Shown one piece after another: positions 25,579 to 34,161 of a stretch of 64,000 bases of DNA. The translations under genes were made by a program, and so were the position numbers. The DNA is from Anaerococcus nagyae. Its GTDB lineage: Bacteria; Bacillota; Clostridia; Tissierellales; Peptoniphilaceae. The first letter of the stretch is position 1; every line of letters starts with the position of its first letter. The DNA is taken from assembly GCF_017874535.1 (NCBI RefSeq), contig NZ_JAGGLS010000003.1, positions 1 through 64,000 on the forward strand. Reading direction: 5' to 3'. The notes under the pieces were generated by a model that made no database searches, was not told the origin of the DNA, and saw only the letters and a program-made list of their open reading frames with translations.

Positions 25579-26409
25579 ATGAGAAATGATATAAGTAATA
25601 AACTCATAGATTATGCGCAAAAAAATAATACTATTGAATCCATGTTTTATATAAAAAATGAAAACTATAATTCATTTTATAAGGTTTATTCTGTAGTAAA
25701 CGATATTATTATAGGTAAACTTGAAGATGAATTTGTAGGGCTATTCGATGATGTTATTCTTGTTAATAGGACTAAAGATGAGTTTAATTTCGAAAAGGCA
25801 AAGATACCATATACAAATATTAATATTTATAAAAAAGATAATTCAAAGATAAGTGAAAGTATTATTTCAAGTGAGTATGCAGATGGATTTATAAAAACCT
25901 TACCAAATAATATAGAATTTATTTACAATAAACCTGGCTTTGAAAGACTAGAGGTAAATAAAAATTTCAAATATGATAGACCAAAGGAATATGAATTAAT
26001 ATCTACCATTAGAAATTTTTTTGCTAGTGCAATAGAAGTTTCTATGTATGTCAACGAAAAAGATGAGATAGCAGCTTCTTTAAAGATGGAAGAGTTAAGG
26101 TCATATCTTGTAAGTGTGATTAATTTTTATATAAGAGAAAAATACTCTTACACTAAAGATATGGGTTATGATGGTCAAAATTTAAAGAGTACTTTAGAAT
26201 TAGATGTTAAGGAAGATTACTTATTAAGTTACCATCATGAAGATTTTATGGATATATATAATTCTTTATTTAGATCTTGTGTATTATTTAGAAATCTTGC
26301 AATGGGATTGTGCGATACTAATGGATTTGCATATCCTAGACAAATTGATGTAGAAGCTATGAAGCTTCTAAGGAGCAATTATAAAAAGCTCGAATCTTTC
26401 TTAAGTTAG
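25579..26409 (+). CDS. diverged ANT(6)/AadK-like nucleotidyltransferase-fold protein
   Basis: 276 aa. The C-terminal half resembles the streptomycin 6-adenylyltransferase family: AASLKMEELRSYLVSVINFYIREK, GYDGQNLKSTLEL, DIYNSLFRSCVLFRNLA and GFAYPRQIDVEAMKLL follow the order of that domain. (First motif split: AASLKMEELRSY and LVSVINFYIREK.) The N-terminal half aligns in length, but the usual GSR...DYDI metal-binding motif is absent; only FDDVILVN is near that place. So an active adenylyltransferase is doubtful. It lies between the Nudix and DacA genes in a tight operon. Confidence 0.45.
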   Translation: MRNDISNKLIDYAQKNNTIESMFYIKNENYNSFYKVYSVVNDIIIGKLEDEFVGLFDDVILVNRTKDEFNFEKAKIPYTNINIYKKDNSKISESIISSEYADGFIKTLPNNIEFIYNKPGFERLEVNKNFKYDRPKEYELISTIRNFFASAIEVSMYVNEKDEIAASLKMEELRSYLVSVINFYIREKYSYTKDMGYDGQNLKSTLELDVKEDYLLSYHHEDFMDIYNSLFRSCVLFRNLAMGLCDTNGFAYPRQIDVEAMKLLRSNYKKLESFLS

Positions 26410-26417
26410 GGGCTAAA

Positions 26418-27626
26418 ATGAAACAGAATAAATTATTATCTTTTGTTATTTTTACGATATTGGTTATTTTTTCAAGTACTTCTTTTGCAGCTAATCAAAA
26501 TAAAATAGTAGGACTAGACGATAATGTAGAAAGTTATCTAATAGGGGATGAAAAAACAGGCGATATTTACTATGAAAAAAATGTTGATAAACCTCATCCT
26601 ATGGCATCTTTAAGTAAGCTAATGACATATTTACTTACTAAAGAGGCTATAGATGAAGGAAAAATTAGCCTAGATGATAAGGTTACAGTTAGTAAAGAGG
26701 CTGCCGAATTTAATAGTTGGGAGTACTCAGCATTAGGCCTTAAAGAAGGGCAAGTTTTTACTGTGGAAGAATTACTACAAGGGCTAATGGTCGTAAGTGG
26801 CAATGATTGTGCTTATCAACTTGCGGTGACTGTGGATGACTCTGAAGCAGAATTTGCCAGAAGCATGAATATGAAAGCATCAAAGCTTGGATTAGATAGT
26901 CAAGTTTACTATAACGCTAGCGGAGTACAGACGGAAGAAGGCCAAGAGAATTCTTCTTCTGCAAAAGATTTATTTAAGCTAAGTCAATATATTATAAAAA
27001 AATATCCAGAAATATTAGAATATGCAAAAGTGCGTGAGATTGTTGATCCTAAGCATGATATAAAAGTAGCAAGTACAATTCCTCTTGTAGGGGAGATTCC
27101 AGGTGTAGATGGCCTTAAAACAGGAACTACGGATGATGCAGGAGCTTGTTTGATATCTACAGTGAATATGAAAGAAATTGACAGTAAAGATGATTTTAGA
27201 ACTATAGGGGTCATAATGGGTGCTGATCAAAAGGATACTAGAAATAGTGTTATGAGTGATCTAATATATTATGTCAGTAGGTATTATGATTCAAAAAGTG
27301 TTCTTGATAAAAATGTAGCTGTTGATTCTATAAAGATAAATACAGCAAGTCAGGGGTACATAGATATATATCCAGCTGAAGACGTAAATATTATTTTAAA
27401 AGATGGTCAAAATCCATCAATAAAGTATAATATAAAAGATGACATCAAAGCGCCAATAAATAAAGGTCAAGAATTAGGACAAGCTATCGTTACTTATGGA
27501 GATGATGAATATAAGGTTGCCCTAGTTTCAAATACAGATTTAAAAGAGGCTTCTTTATTTTCAAGAATTATAAGAACAGGTCAAGATGCAGCAAACTTTT
27601 TACTCAAACTCGTTATTGCAAGGTAA
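26418..27626 (+). CDS. dacA: D-alanyl-D-alanine carboxypeptidase DacA-like
   Basis: Penicillin-binding carboxypeptidase trimming stem pentapeptides. Signal peptide 1-24 (cleavage after SFA). Active-site motifs: S64-L-S-K67 (MASLSKLM), S127-G-N, and K234-T-G (DGLKTGTT). A beta-rich C-terminal domain (about 290-370) and a possible amphipathic anchor (RIIRTGQDAANFLLKLVIAR) follow, as in PBP5. 402 aa. Last gene of a three-gene run. Confidence 0.93.
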   Translation: MKQNKLLSFVIFTILVIFSSTSFAANQNKIVGLDDNVESYLIGDEKTGDIYYEKNVDKPHPMASLSKLMTYLLTKEAIDEGKISLDDKVTVSKEAAEFNSWEYSALGLKEGQVFTVEELLQGLMVVSGNDCAYQLAVTVDDSEAEFARSMNMKASKLGLDSQVYYNASGVQTEEGQENSSSAKDLFKLSQYIIKKYPEILEYAKVREIVDPKHDIKVASTIPLVGEIPGVDGLKTGTTDDAGACLISTVNMKEIDSKDDFRTIGVIMGADQKDTRNSVMSDLIYYVSRYYDSKSVLDKNVAVDSIKINTASQGYIDIYPAEDVNIILKDGQNPSIKYNIKDDIKAPINKGQELGQAIVTYGDDEYKVALVSNTDLKEASLFSRIIRTGQDAANFLLKLVIAR

Positions 27627-27844
27627 GGATTGTAGGTCAATATTGTAGTATTAAGACTGCATAAATTCTTTCAGCTTCTTTAAGTACGCTGGAAGAGGTA
27701 AAATTTGGGGCTGTGTTCTGAGTGTGATTTTTAAGTTCACAGCTAAAAATTGTGTCTACGGATTTCTAATTAGTTCTTCATTTTTTGTGGTATTCCTTAC
27801 TTATAGTACAGAGGTTCGCTAGTAAATCGGATTAGGCTTTATAG
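27627..27844. other. non-coding gap with two hairpins
   Basis: 218 nt without a gene between dacA and tRNA-Arg. TTTCAGC/GCTGGAA (27669-27694) and GCTGTG/CACAGC (27710-27743) form hairpins. No U-tract follows either, so they are not terminators. The SRP RNA, tmRNA and RNase P core motifs are absent. It could be a small RNA or a tRNA leader; I cannot assign it. Confidence 0.35.
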
Positions 27845-27921
27845 GTTTCAGTAGCTCAGCTGGATAGAGCACCGCCCTCCTAAGGCGGGTGTCGGAGGTT
27901 CGAATCCTCTCTGGAACACCA
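27845..27921 (+). tRNA. tRNA-Arg (CCT)
   Basis: Acceptor GTTTCAG pairs with CTGGAAC; stem CCGCC/GGCGG closes loop CTCCTAA, anticodon CCT (codon AGG). Discriminator A, CCA encoded. A lone tRNA between dacA and tadA. Confidence 0.95.
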
Positions 27922-27970
27922 GTAAAACTGATTGAATGCTTAGATTTCAATGGTTTGTAATTTGTTTATG

Positions 27971-28009
27971 GGTAATATGTGGGTGATTCTTGCATATTAC
28001 CTCTTTTTA
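27971..28009 (+). terminator. terminator after tRNA-Arg
   Basis: GGTAATATG (27971-27979) pairs exactly with CATATTACC (27993-28001), followed by TCTTTTT. It ends 20 nt before tadA. Confidence 0.85.
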
Positions 28010-28030
28010 TTGCAATAAAAAAGGATATTT

Positions 28031-28543
28031 ATGACTGATATTATTAATAATTTTACTGAAGATGATTATTTTTTTATGAATGAAGCTTTATATGAAGCTC
28101 GTCTTGCTAGATTTATTGAAGAGGTGCCAGTGGGATGCGTTATTGTTTATAAAGGGAAAATTATTGGACGTGGCCATAATTTTACTTATAAAGGCAAGTC
28201 TGCCCTAAAGCATGCAGAAATAATTACTATAGATCAAGCTAGTAAGTTTATGGATGATTTTAGGCTAGAAGAATGTACTATGTATATCACTATGGAACCA
28301 TGTTCTATGTGTGCAGGGGCTATTATTAATTCTAGAATAGATAGGCTTGTTATTGGTCTTTCTGATTATAAGAGAGGAGCTTGTGGATCTTATACAAATG
28401 TTACAGGTGATAGGGGTCAACTTCATTATATTGATGCAGAATTTGGCTTAATGAAAGAAGAAGCAAAGTATGAGCTTCAAACATTTTTTAAAATGCTTAG
28501 AAAAAGAAGCAAAGAAAAAAAGAAGCTTAAATCTAAGATTTAA
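28031..28543 (+). CDS. tadA: tRNA adenosine(34) deaminase TadA
   Basis: Converts A34 to inosine in tRNA-Arg(ACG), whose gene is at 2030. Zinc deaminase motifs: H-A-E in LKHAEIITI and P-C-x2-C in MEPCSMCAGAI. EEVPVGCVIV precedes them. 170 aa with a lysine-rich tail. The stop lies inside a terminator stem. Confidence 0.94.
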   Translation: MTDIINNFTEDDYFFMNEALYEARLARFIEEVPVGCVIVYKGKIIGRGHNFTYKGKSALKHAEIITIDQASKFMDDFRLEECTMYITMEPCSMCAGAIINSRIDRLVIGLSDYKRGACGSYTNVTGDRGQLHYIDAEFGLMKEEAKYELQTFFKMLRKRSKEKKKLKSKI

Positions 28544-28550
28544 ACTTCTT
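28521..28550. terminator. bidirectional terminator of tadA and the VOC gene
   Basis: AGAAGCTTAAATCT and AGATTTAAACTTCT pair with small mismatches, flanked by A-rich and T-rich runs. It sits between two converging genes. Confidence 0.78.
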
Positions 28551-28551
28551 T

Positions 28552-28959
28552 TTATTTTGGTAAGTCTGCTATAAATTGCCATCCTATATCATACTTATCT
28601 ACCAAGAAGGTAGTAAGTAATTTACTATTTACCTTTTGCGGTTCCATTATTACACGGGAATCTTTTCTAAAATTCATATAGGACTTATATAAATCATCTG
28701 CACTTGTTTCTATTACTATCTTTACATTATTTCCATTGCTTAGGTTTTCATCTATAGTTGTATCCTGCATGTAAATTTTGTTGCCGTATATTTCTAAATA
28801 AGTAAGATAAATTCTATTTTTTATTTTTTCCGGATGTTTAAATTCCTTGAAGTCACTATATTTAAAAATTGTTTTAGGTTTTTCTAAATCAAATACTTCA
28901 CAATAGTAATCTACTGCATCCAAACATTCACCATTTTTAAAAGTAATTCCAACTGCCAT
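28552..28959 (-). CDS. VOC-superfamily (PhnB-like) protein
   Basis: 135-aa protein of the glyoxalase/vicinal oxygen chelate fold, PhnB-like branch: ITFKNGECLDAVDYYCEVF at the start, KIYMQDT in the middle, VNSKLLTTFLVDKYDIGWQF at the end. PhnB-like proteins often lack enzyme activity and the metal ligands here are not obvious. Function unknown. Confidence 0.72.
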   Translation of the reverse strand: MAVGITFKNGECLDAVDYYCEVFDLEKPKTIFKYSDFKEFKHPEKIKNRIYLTYLEIYGNKIYMQDTTIDENLSNGNNVKIVIETSADDLYKSYMNFRKDSRVIMEPQKVNSKLLTTFLVDKYDIGWQFIADLPK

Positions 28960-29130
28960 TCCTACTCCTTTTTCTTTTCATACATAAGAATATCATTTAT
29001 AGATATCTAATTCAATATGTTAAAACGTTATCATTTAAAAGTATATAATTTTGTTTGCTACAATCTCTAAATTTATGTAGATTATAGTATAATAATTTTA
29101 TATAAGTAACAAAATAGTTAGGAGTTTAGC

Positions 29131-30081
29131 ATGAAAATAACTTTATTAAATCCTTTAGAAGTAAAAGAAGAGATAATATTAGATAATAAAAATAAATTAG
29201 AAGAAATGGGTCATGAATTTGATTATTATGATTCTTTAGCAAAAGATGATGATGAAATAATTGAAAGATTAAAAGATAGTGATATAGCTATAATTACAAA
29301 TAAGCCATTAAGTGCAAATGTAATAGATAATTGTCAGAATCTAGAAATGATTGATGTTGCCTTTACTGGAGTAGATCACGTGGATTTGGATGCAGTAAAG
29401 AAGAATGGCATAACTTTATTAAATGCAAGTGGTTATTCTGATGATTCTGTAGCAGAACTTGTAATTGGCTTAATTATAGCAGTTATGAGAAAGTTTAATG
29501 AAAATAAAGAAAATATTTTTGAAGATACAAATAATTCATTAATGGGAGAAACATTAAAAGGCAAAAAAATTGGAATAATTGGTACAGGTAATATAGGTAT
29601 CAAGCTTATAGAATTACTAAAAGTATTTGGTTGTGATATTTTAGCATATTCTAGAACGGAAAAAGAAGATGTAAAAGCTATGGGCGTAAGCTACGTAGAC
29701 TTAGATACTTTACTTAAAGAATCAGATGTTGTTTCTTTACACATACCAAATAATAATGAAACTAAGGGATTTTTAGGAAAAGATGAGCTTGATAAGATGA
29801 AAGATAATGCTATTCTTATAAATTGTGCAAGAGGACCAGTTGTGGATAATGATTATCTTGCAAAGCTATTAAATGAAGATAAGCTACGTGCTGGTATTGA
29901 TGTATTCGATATGGAACCACCTCTTCCAAAAGACTATTCATTAAGAAATGCTAAGAATGTAATATTAACAAATCATGTTGCTTTTTATACAAAAGAAGCT
30001 ATGGAAAATAGAGCTAAAATAGTTTTTGATAATATATATAAATATCTTGATGGCAATGTCATCAATGAGATCAAACTATGA
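29131..30081 (+). CDS. D-isomer-specific 2-hydroxyacid dehydrogenase
   Basis: NAD-dependent reductase/dehydrogenase of the D-2-hydroxyacid family, 316 aa. Rossmann motif GIIGTGNIG (about 149-157); catalytic Arg in LINCARGPVVD, Glu in DVFDMEPPLP, His in LTNHVAFYT. The substrate (glycerate, phosphoglycerate, 2-ketoacid) cannot be read from the motifs. It shares a 4-nt overlap with udk. Confidence 0.85.
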   Translation: MKITLLNPLEVKEEIILDNKNKLEEMGHEFDYYDSLAKDDDEIIERLKDSDIAIITNKPLSANVIDNCQNLEMIDVAFTGVDHVDLDAVKKNGITLLNASGYSDDSVAELVIGLIIAVMRKFNENKENIFEDTNNSLMGETLKGKKIGIIGTGNIGIKLIELLKVFGCDILAYSRTEKEDVKAMGVSYVDLDTLLKESDVVSLHIPNNNETKGFLGKDELDKMKDNAILINCARGPVVDNDYLAKLLNEDKLRAGIDVFDMEPPLPKDYSLRNAKNVILTNHVAFYTKEAMENRAKIVFDNIYKYLDGNVINEIKL

Positions 30082-30695
30082 ATGAGGTAAAGATTATTGC
30101 TATAGCAGGTGGGTCTGCTTCTGGAAAATCATCTATTGTAAAATATATAGATGATTATTTCAAAGACGACTTGACAGTTATAGGTCATGATAACTATTAT
30201 AAGGCTCATGATGATATTAATTTTGAACAAAGATCAAAGCTTAATTATGACTATCCTGGAGCCTTCGATAATGATCTATTTTATAAGGATTTAGTGAAAT
30301 TACAAGCTGGTAAATCTATAAAAATGCCTACTTATGATTATAGAATTCATACTAGAAGTAGCGAAACAGTAACTATTAATCCTACTAAAATTATTTTAAT
30401 AGAAGGTATTTTAGTTCTAGAAGATAAAAGAATTAGAAATATAACTGATACCAAAGTGTTTATAGATGCAGATAGTGATGTAAGGCTTCAAAGACGAATC
30501 CTAAGAGATACTAAAGAACGTGATAGATCTTTAGAATCTGTCCTTGAACAATTTATAAAGCAAGTTAAGCCTATGCATGAAAAATATGTAGAGCCTACTA
30601 AAAAATATGCCGATATTATAATACCGCGTGGAGCAAAAAATACTAAGGGTATAGAAATACTTACAAGGCATATTACTGATATGATAGAGGATTAA
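30078..30695 (+). CDS. udk: uridine kinase
   Basis: Phosphorylates uridine and cytidine for pyrimidine salvage. P-loop GGSASGKSSIVK (about 11-22), HDNYY, YDYPGAFD, MPTYDYRIHTR and LIEGILVL are the family landmarks. 205 aa. Overlaps the dehydrogenase gene by 4 nt and is 2 nt before glgB. Confidence 0.93.
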   Translation: MNEVKIIAIAGGSASGKSSIVKYIDDYFKDDLTVIGHDNYYKAHDDINFEQRSKLNYDYPGAFDNDLFYKDLVKLQAGKSIKMPTYDYRIHTRSSETVTINPTKIILIEGILVLEDKRIRNITDTKVFIDADSDVRLQRRILRDTKERDRSLESVLEQFIKQVKPMHEKYVEPTKKYADIIIPRGAKNTKGIEILTRHITDMIED

Positions 30696-30697
30696 TA

Positions 30698-32515
30698 ATG
30701 GAAATAAATATTTTTGAAACAGACCATGAGGCTATAGAAAACTATATAGCGGGTTTTTCTAGTAATGGTCATGAACTTTTTGGTCCTATTGCTTATAAAG
30801 ATGGTTATATATTTAGAGTGTATGCTCCTAATGCAGATAGAATGTATATTAAGGGCGATTTTACAGGATGGGATATCCATGAAATGATTAAAAACCCAGA
30901 GTACGGATATTTTTATATATTTGAAAATGCTAAAGTTGGAGATTACTATAAATTAGTAGTAGTAAAAGATAATCAGTGGGTTGAACACACTGATCCTTTT
31001 GCAAGAGCTATGGACTTAGAGGGAGACTTTGCTTCACTAATTGTAGATGAATCATATGAATTTTCAGACTCAGACTTTATAAAAAATAGAAACAAGAATT
31101 TTGATAAGCCTATGAATATTTATGAGATTCATATGGGAAGTTGGTTGAGATTGTCTGATAGGGTCAATTTTTTAGATATAGTAGATAAGCTTATAGATCA
31201 TATAAAAAAAATGAACTATACTCATGTAGAAATAATGCCAGTTACAGAGTATCCATTTTATCCGTCTTGGGGTTATCAATCAACAGGATTTTTTGCAACT
31301 TCCTCCAGATATGGTAAACCAGAGGATTTAAAAAAATTTGTAGACCTTATGCATCAAAATGGTATAGGAGTTATTCTTGATGTAGTAGCTGTTCATTTTG
31401 CGAATGACTATTATGGGCTAAAGATGTTTGACGGAACTCATATGTATGAGTCTTCATATGAAGATTTAACATACTCAGAATGGGGGTCAATTAATTTTGA
31501 TTATTCCAAAGGTCATGTAAAAAGCTTTATGAAATCTTCATTTGCTTATTGGATTGATAACTTTCACTTAGATGGAATTAGAGTAGATGCTGTAAGTTAT
31601 ATGATTTATTATAATGGTAACGAAAATCGTGGTATCCATGATGATAATATAAATTTTATAAGTGATTTAAATAAAACGCTAGAAATTGCATATCCAAGTG
31701 TTATGCGTATAGCAGAAGATTCATCAGCTTATCCAGGAGTGACCCATCCTGTAGAAGATGGCGGATTAGGATTTGATTATAAGTGGGATTTAGGCTGGAT
31801 GAATGATACAATAAAATACTTTGAAGTTGATTCTTATAATCGCTCAATGTATCATAGTAAGGTGACTTTTTCTATGTTCTATTTTTATAATGAGAAATTC
31901 TTACTACCACTGAGTCATGATGAAGTAGTGCATCTTAAAAAGCCTATGATAAATAAAATGTTTGGATCTTATGAAGATAGATTTAAGGAGCTTAAAGTTT
32001 TAAATACTTATCAAATGACTCATCCTGGTAAAAAATTAAACTTTATGGGAAACGAAATAGCTACATTTGATGAATGGAATGAGAATGAGAGTATTAATTG
32101 GAACATACTTAATTATCCAACTCATGATGACTTTAATAGGTATCTAAAAGACTTGAATTATCTTTATAAAGAAAATAAAGCTTTTTATGCTAATGATTAT
32201 AAAGAGGATGGTTTCAAATGGACTGTAGTAGATGATGCTAATACTTCTGTTTTTGCCTATGAAAGATATGCAGAAAATTCTAGATTTTTAGTAGTACTAA
32301 ATATGGCAAATATGTATCATGGTGCGTATGAATTCCCTTTTGATGAAGATTTAGAATTTATTGAAAAAATAAATAGCTTTGCGCCAAAATATGGTGGAGA
32401 TAAGGTAGATTATAGGCAAATAGAAATTGAGAAAGGAGAAGTTCTTAAACTGGAGCTTTGGGAATATGAAGCTTGCATTTTTGAGATAAAAGAAAAAAAT
32501 GAAAAAACCAATTAA
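30698..32515 (+). CDS. glgB: 1,4-alpha-glucan branching enzyme GlgB
   Basis: Introduces alpha-1,6 branches in glycogen. A CBM48 domain (IFRVYAPNADRMYIKGDFTG, 27-46) is followed by a GH13 barrel: DVVAVHF, GIRVDAVSYM (nucleophile Asp), RIAEDSSAYP (acid Glu) and LPLSHDEVVH (third Asp). At 605 aa it lacks the extra N-terminal domain of longer GlgB forms. No other glycogen gene (glgA, glgC, glgP) is in the window. Overlaps the next gene by 17 nt. Confidence 0.92.
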   Translation: MEINIFETDHEAIENYIAGFSSNGHELFGPIAYKDGYIFRVYAPNADRMYIKGDFTGWDIHEMIKNPEYGYFYIFENAKVGDYYKLVVVKDNQWVEHTDPFARAMDLEGDFASLIVDESYEFSDSDFIKNRNKNFDKPMNIYEIHMGSWLRLSDRVNFLDIVDKLIDHIKKMNYTHVEIMPVTEYPFYPSWGYQSTGFFATSSRYGKPEDLKKFVDLMHQNGIGVILDVVAVHFANDYYGLKMFDGTHMYESSYEDLTYSEWGSINFDYSKGHVKSFMKSSFAYWIDNFHLDGIRVDAVSYMIYYNGNENRGIHDDNINFISDLNKTLEIAYPSVMRIAEDSSAYPGVTHPVEDGGLGFDYKWDLGWMNDTIKYFEVDSYNRSMYHSKVTFSMFYFYNEKFLLPLSHDEVVHLKKPMINKMFGSYEDRFKELKVLNTYQMTHPGKKLNFMGNEIATFDEWNENESINWNILNYPTHDDFNRYLKDLNYLYKENKAFYANDYKEDGFKWTVVDDANTSVFAYERYAENSRFLVVLNMANMYHGAYEFPFDEDLEFIEKINSFAPKYGGDKVDYRQIEIEKGEVLKLELWEYEACIFEIKEKNEKTN

Positions 32516-32957
32516 TTTATCTTGGTTAGTTGAAAAATGGACCCTTCTAGATGAGGATTCATATTTAAAGTCTATATGGATTAACACAGAAAGTTTAGAT
32601 TTTATAAGAATTAATCAAGGTCAAACTGAAGAAGATATAATGGAAAATTATATAGATATAGATAATGATATAGAACATTATGTGCTTATGCCTGATAGAA
32701 AATCTTTAGATCAATCAAAATTACGTGAAGCATTCATAGAAACCTTAGATAGATATGAAAAAGATCAATTTATAGACGATATAGAAGGATATTCTCCCCA
32801 TGAGGAGTTTAAGGATGCAGTGTATTCTTTAGGCTTAGAAGAAAAATATAATGACTTTAGAAATAAAGTCGTTGCTAATATACTCCTTTACTGGGCAGAT
32901 GATGAGGGCATACAAATTAAAAAGGATATGGAAACCATAAATATAAATAAAATATGA
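32499..32957 (+). CDS. UPF0158-like protein
   Basis: 152 aa, acidic. The C-terminal part FKDAVYSLGLEEKYNDFRNK followed by WADDEGIQI resembles the UPF0158 pattern (ALxxxGLExxWYxFR...WLxExGI). No catalytic motif is seen. It starts inside the end of glgB and overlaps apbE by 4 nt, so the three are one transcription unit. Role unknown. Confidence 0.5.
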   Translation: MKKPINLSWLVEKWTLLDEDSYLKSIWINTESLDFIRINQGQTEEDIMENYIDIDNDIEHYVLMPDRKSLDQSKLREAFIETLDRYEKDQFIDDIEGYSPHEEFKDAVYSLGLEEKYNDFRNKVVANILLYWADDEGIQIKKDMETININKI

Positions 32958-34093
32958 ATTTTAAAAAGATTATTACTTGCTTAGCACTAATGCTAAGTCT
33001 AGCTGCGTGTCAAACAAATGATAGTTCAAAAGTAGATGAAAATAATAAAGTATCTATTAGTGAAAATAAAACTAGTAAGAAAGTATTAAAAAGTGAAGAT
33101 AAATCTGATGGAACTTCTGATGAATTAATAAAGTATGATACTGTTTATTATGATTATTTTGATACTGTTACTACATTTGCTGCATACACTAAAGATGAAA
33201 AAGAATTTGAAAAGTATAAGGAAGTTTTAGAAAAAAACCTTAAGAAATATAATGAACTTTACAATACCTATGATAGTTTTGATGGAGTAAATAATATTAG
33301 TACTATTAACAAAAATGCAGGCAAAAAGCCGGTTAAAGTTGATAAAGATATTATTGAGCTATTGGAATTTTGTAAAGATTTTTATGACAAATCAGACGGG
33401 AAAATTAATATAGCTCTTGGTAGCCTTATAAAAGTATGGCATAATGAAAGAGAATTAGCTATAGCAAATCCTAAAAAGGCAGAATTACCTAAAAAGGAGT
33501 TGTTGGAAGAAGCTGCTAGTCATAATGATATAGATAAGATTATTATAGATAAGGAAAATAGCACAGTATTTATAGAGGATCCAGATATACAAATAGATGT
33601 TGGTGCAATAGGTAAAGGATATGGATTAAAGAAAATAGAAGAAAATCTTAGAAAAGAAGGTTTAAATCATGCTATACTTTCTATAGGTGGAGATGATGTT
33701 CTAATTGGAGATAATCCTACTAAGGAAAATGGAGAGTTTAAAATAGCCATTCAGAATCCAGATCTTTCCGCAGAAGATCCGTATTCAAGTATAATTAACC
33801 TAAAAGATACGACAGTAGTAACGAGTGGGGATTACCAAAGATTTTTTAAGGTTGATGGAAAAGTATATCATCATATCATAGATCCAGATACTCTTTATCC
33901 GTCACAATATTTTAAATCAGTATCAGTTATTCACGATGATATAGCTCTAGCTGACGCACTTAGTACCTATTTATTTATTGTTGATGTACAAACAGGTAAA
34001 AAGATAGCGGAAAAATATGGAGCAGAAGTGTTCTGGATTGATAATGATTTTAATGAATATCGTACAGATGGATACAAAAATATAGAAGATTAA
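32954..34093 (+). CDS. apbE: FAD:protein FMN transferase ApbE (lipoprotein)
   Basis: Covalently attaches FMN to threonines of flavoproteins such as RnfG/NqrC. Lipoprotein signal with lipobox LSLAAC (Cys about 19). ApbE motifs: DVGAIGKGYGL (about 216), HAILSIGGDDVLIG and VVTSGDYQRFF, then YHHIIDPDTLYP. 379 aa. No Rnf or Nqr genes are nearby. A terminator follows its stop. Confidence 0.93.
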   Translation: MNFKKIITCLALMLSLAACQTNDSSKVDENNKVSISENKTSKKVLKSEDKSDGTSDELIKYDTVYYDYFDTVTTFAAYTKDEKEFEKYKEVLEKNLKKYNELYNTYDSFDGVNNISTINKNAGKKPVKVDKDIIELLEFCKDFYDKSDGKINIALGSLIKVWHNERELAIANPKKAELPKKELLEEAASHNDIDKIIIDKENSTVFIEDPDIQIDVGAIGKGYGLKKIEENLRKEGLNHAILSIGGDDVLIGDNPTKENGEFKIAIQNPDLSAEDPYSSIINLKDTTVVTSGDYQRFFKVDGKVYHHIIDPDTLYPSQYFKSVSVIHDDIALADALSTYLFIVDVQTGKKIAEKYGAEVFWIDNDFNEYRTDGYKNIED

Positions 34094-34116
34094 TCGGGAG
34101 GGTTCCCGATTTTTTA
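34093..34116 (+). terminator. terminator of the glgB-apbE unit
   Basis: ATCGGGA pairs with TCCCGAT around GGGT, followed by a T-run. It starts at the last base of the apbE stop. Confidence 0.85.
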
Positions 34117-34161
34117 TTTATGCTTATAATTTGATATAATAATAAAGGTAATGGAGGGGAA

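Noticed and set aside
27627-27844. SRP RNA, tmRNA or RNase P RNA
   Set aside because: The GGAAGCAG core of SRP RNA, the tmRNA ends and the RNase P core boxes are all absent.
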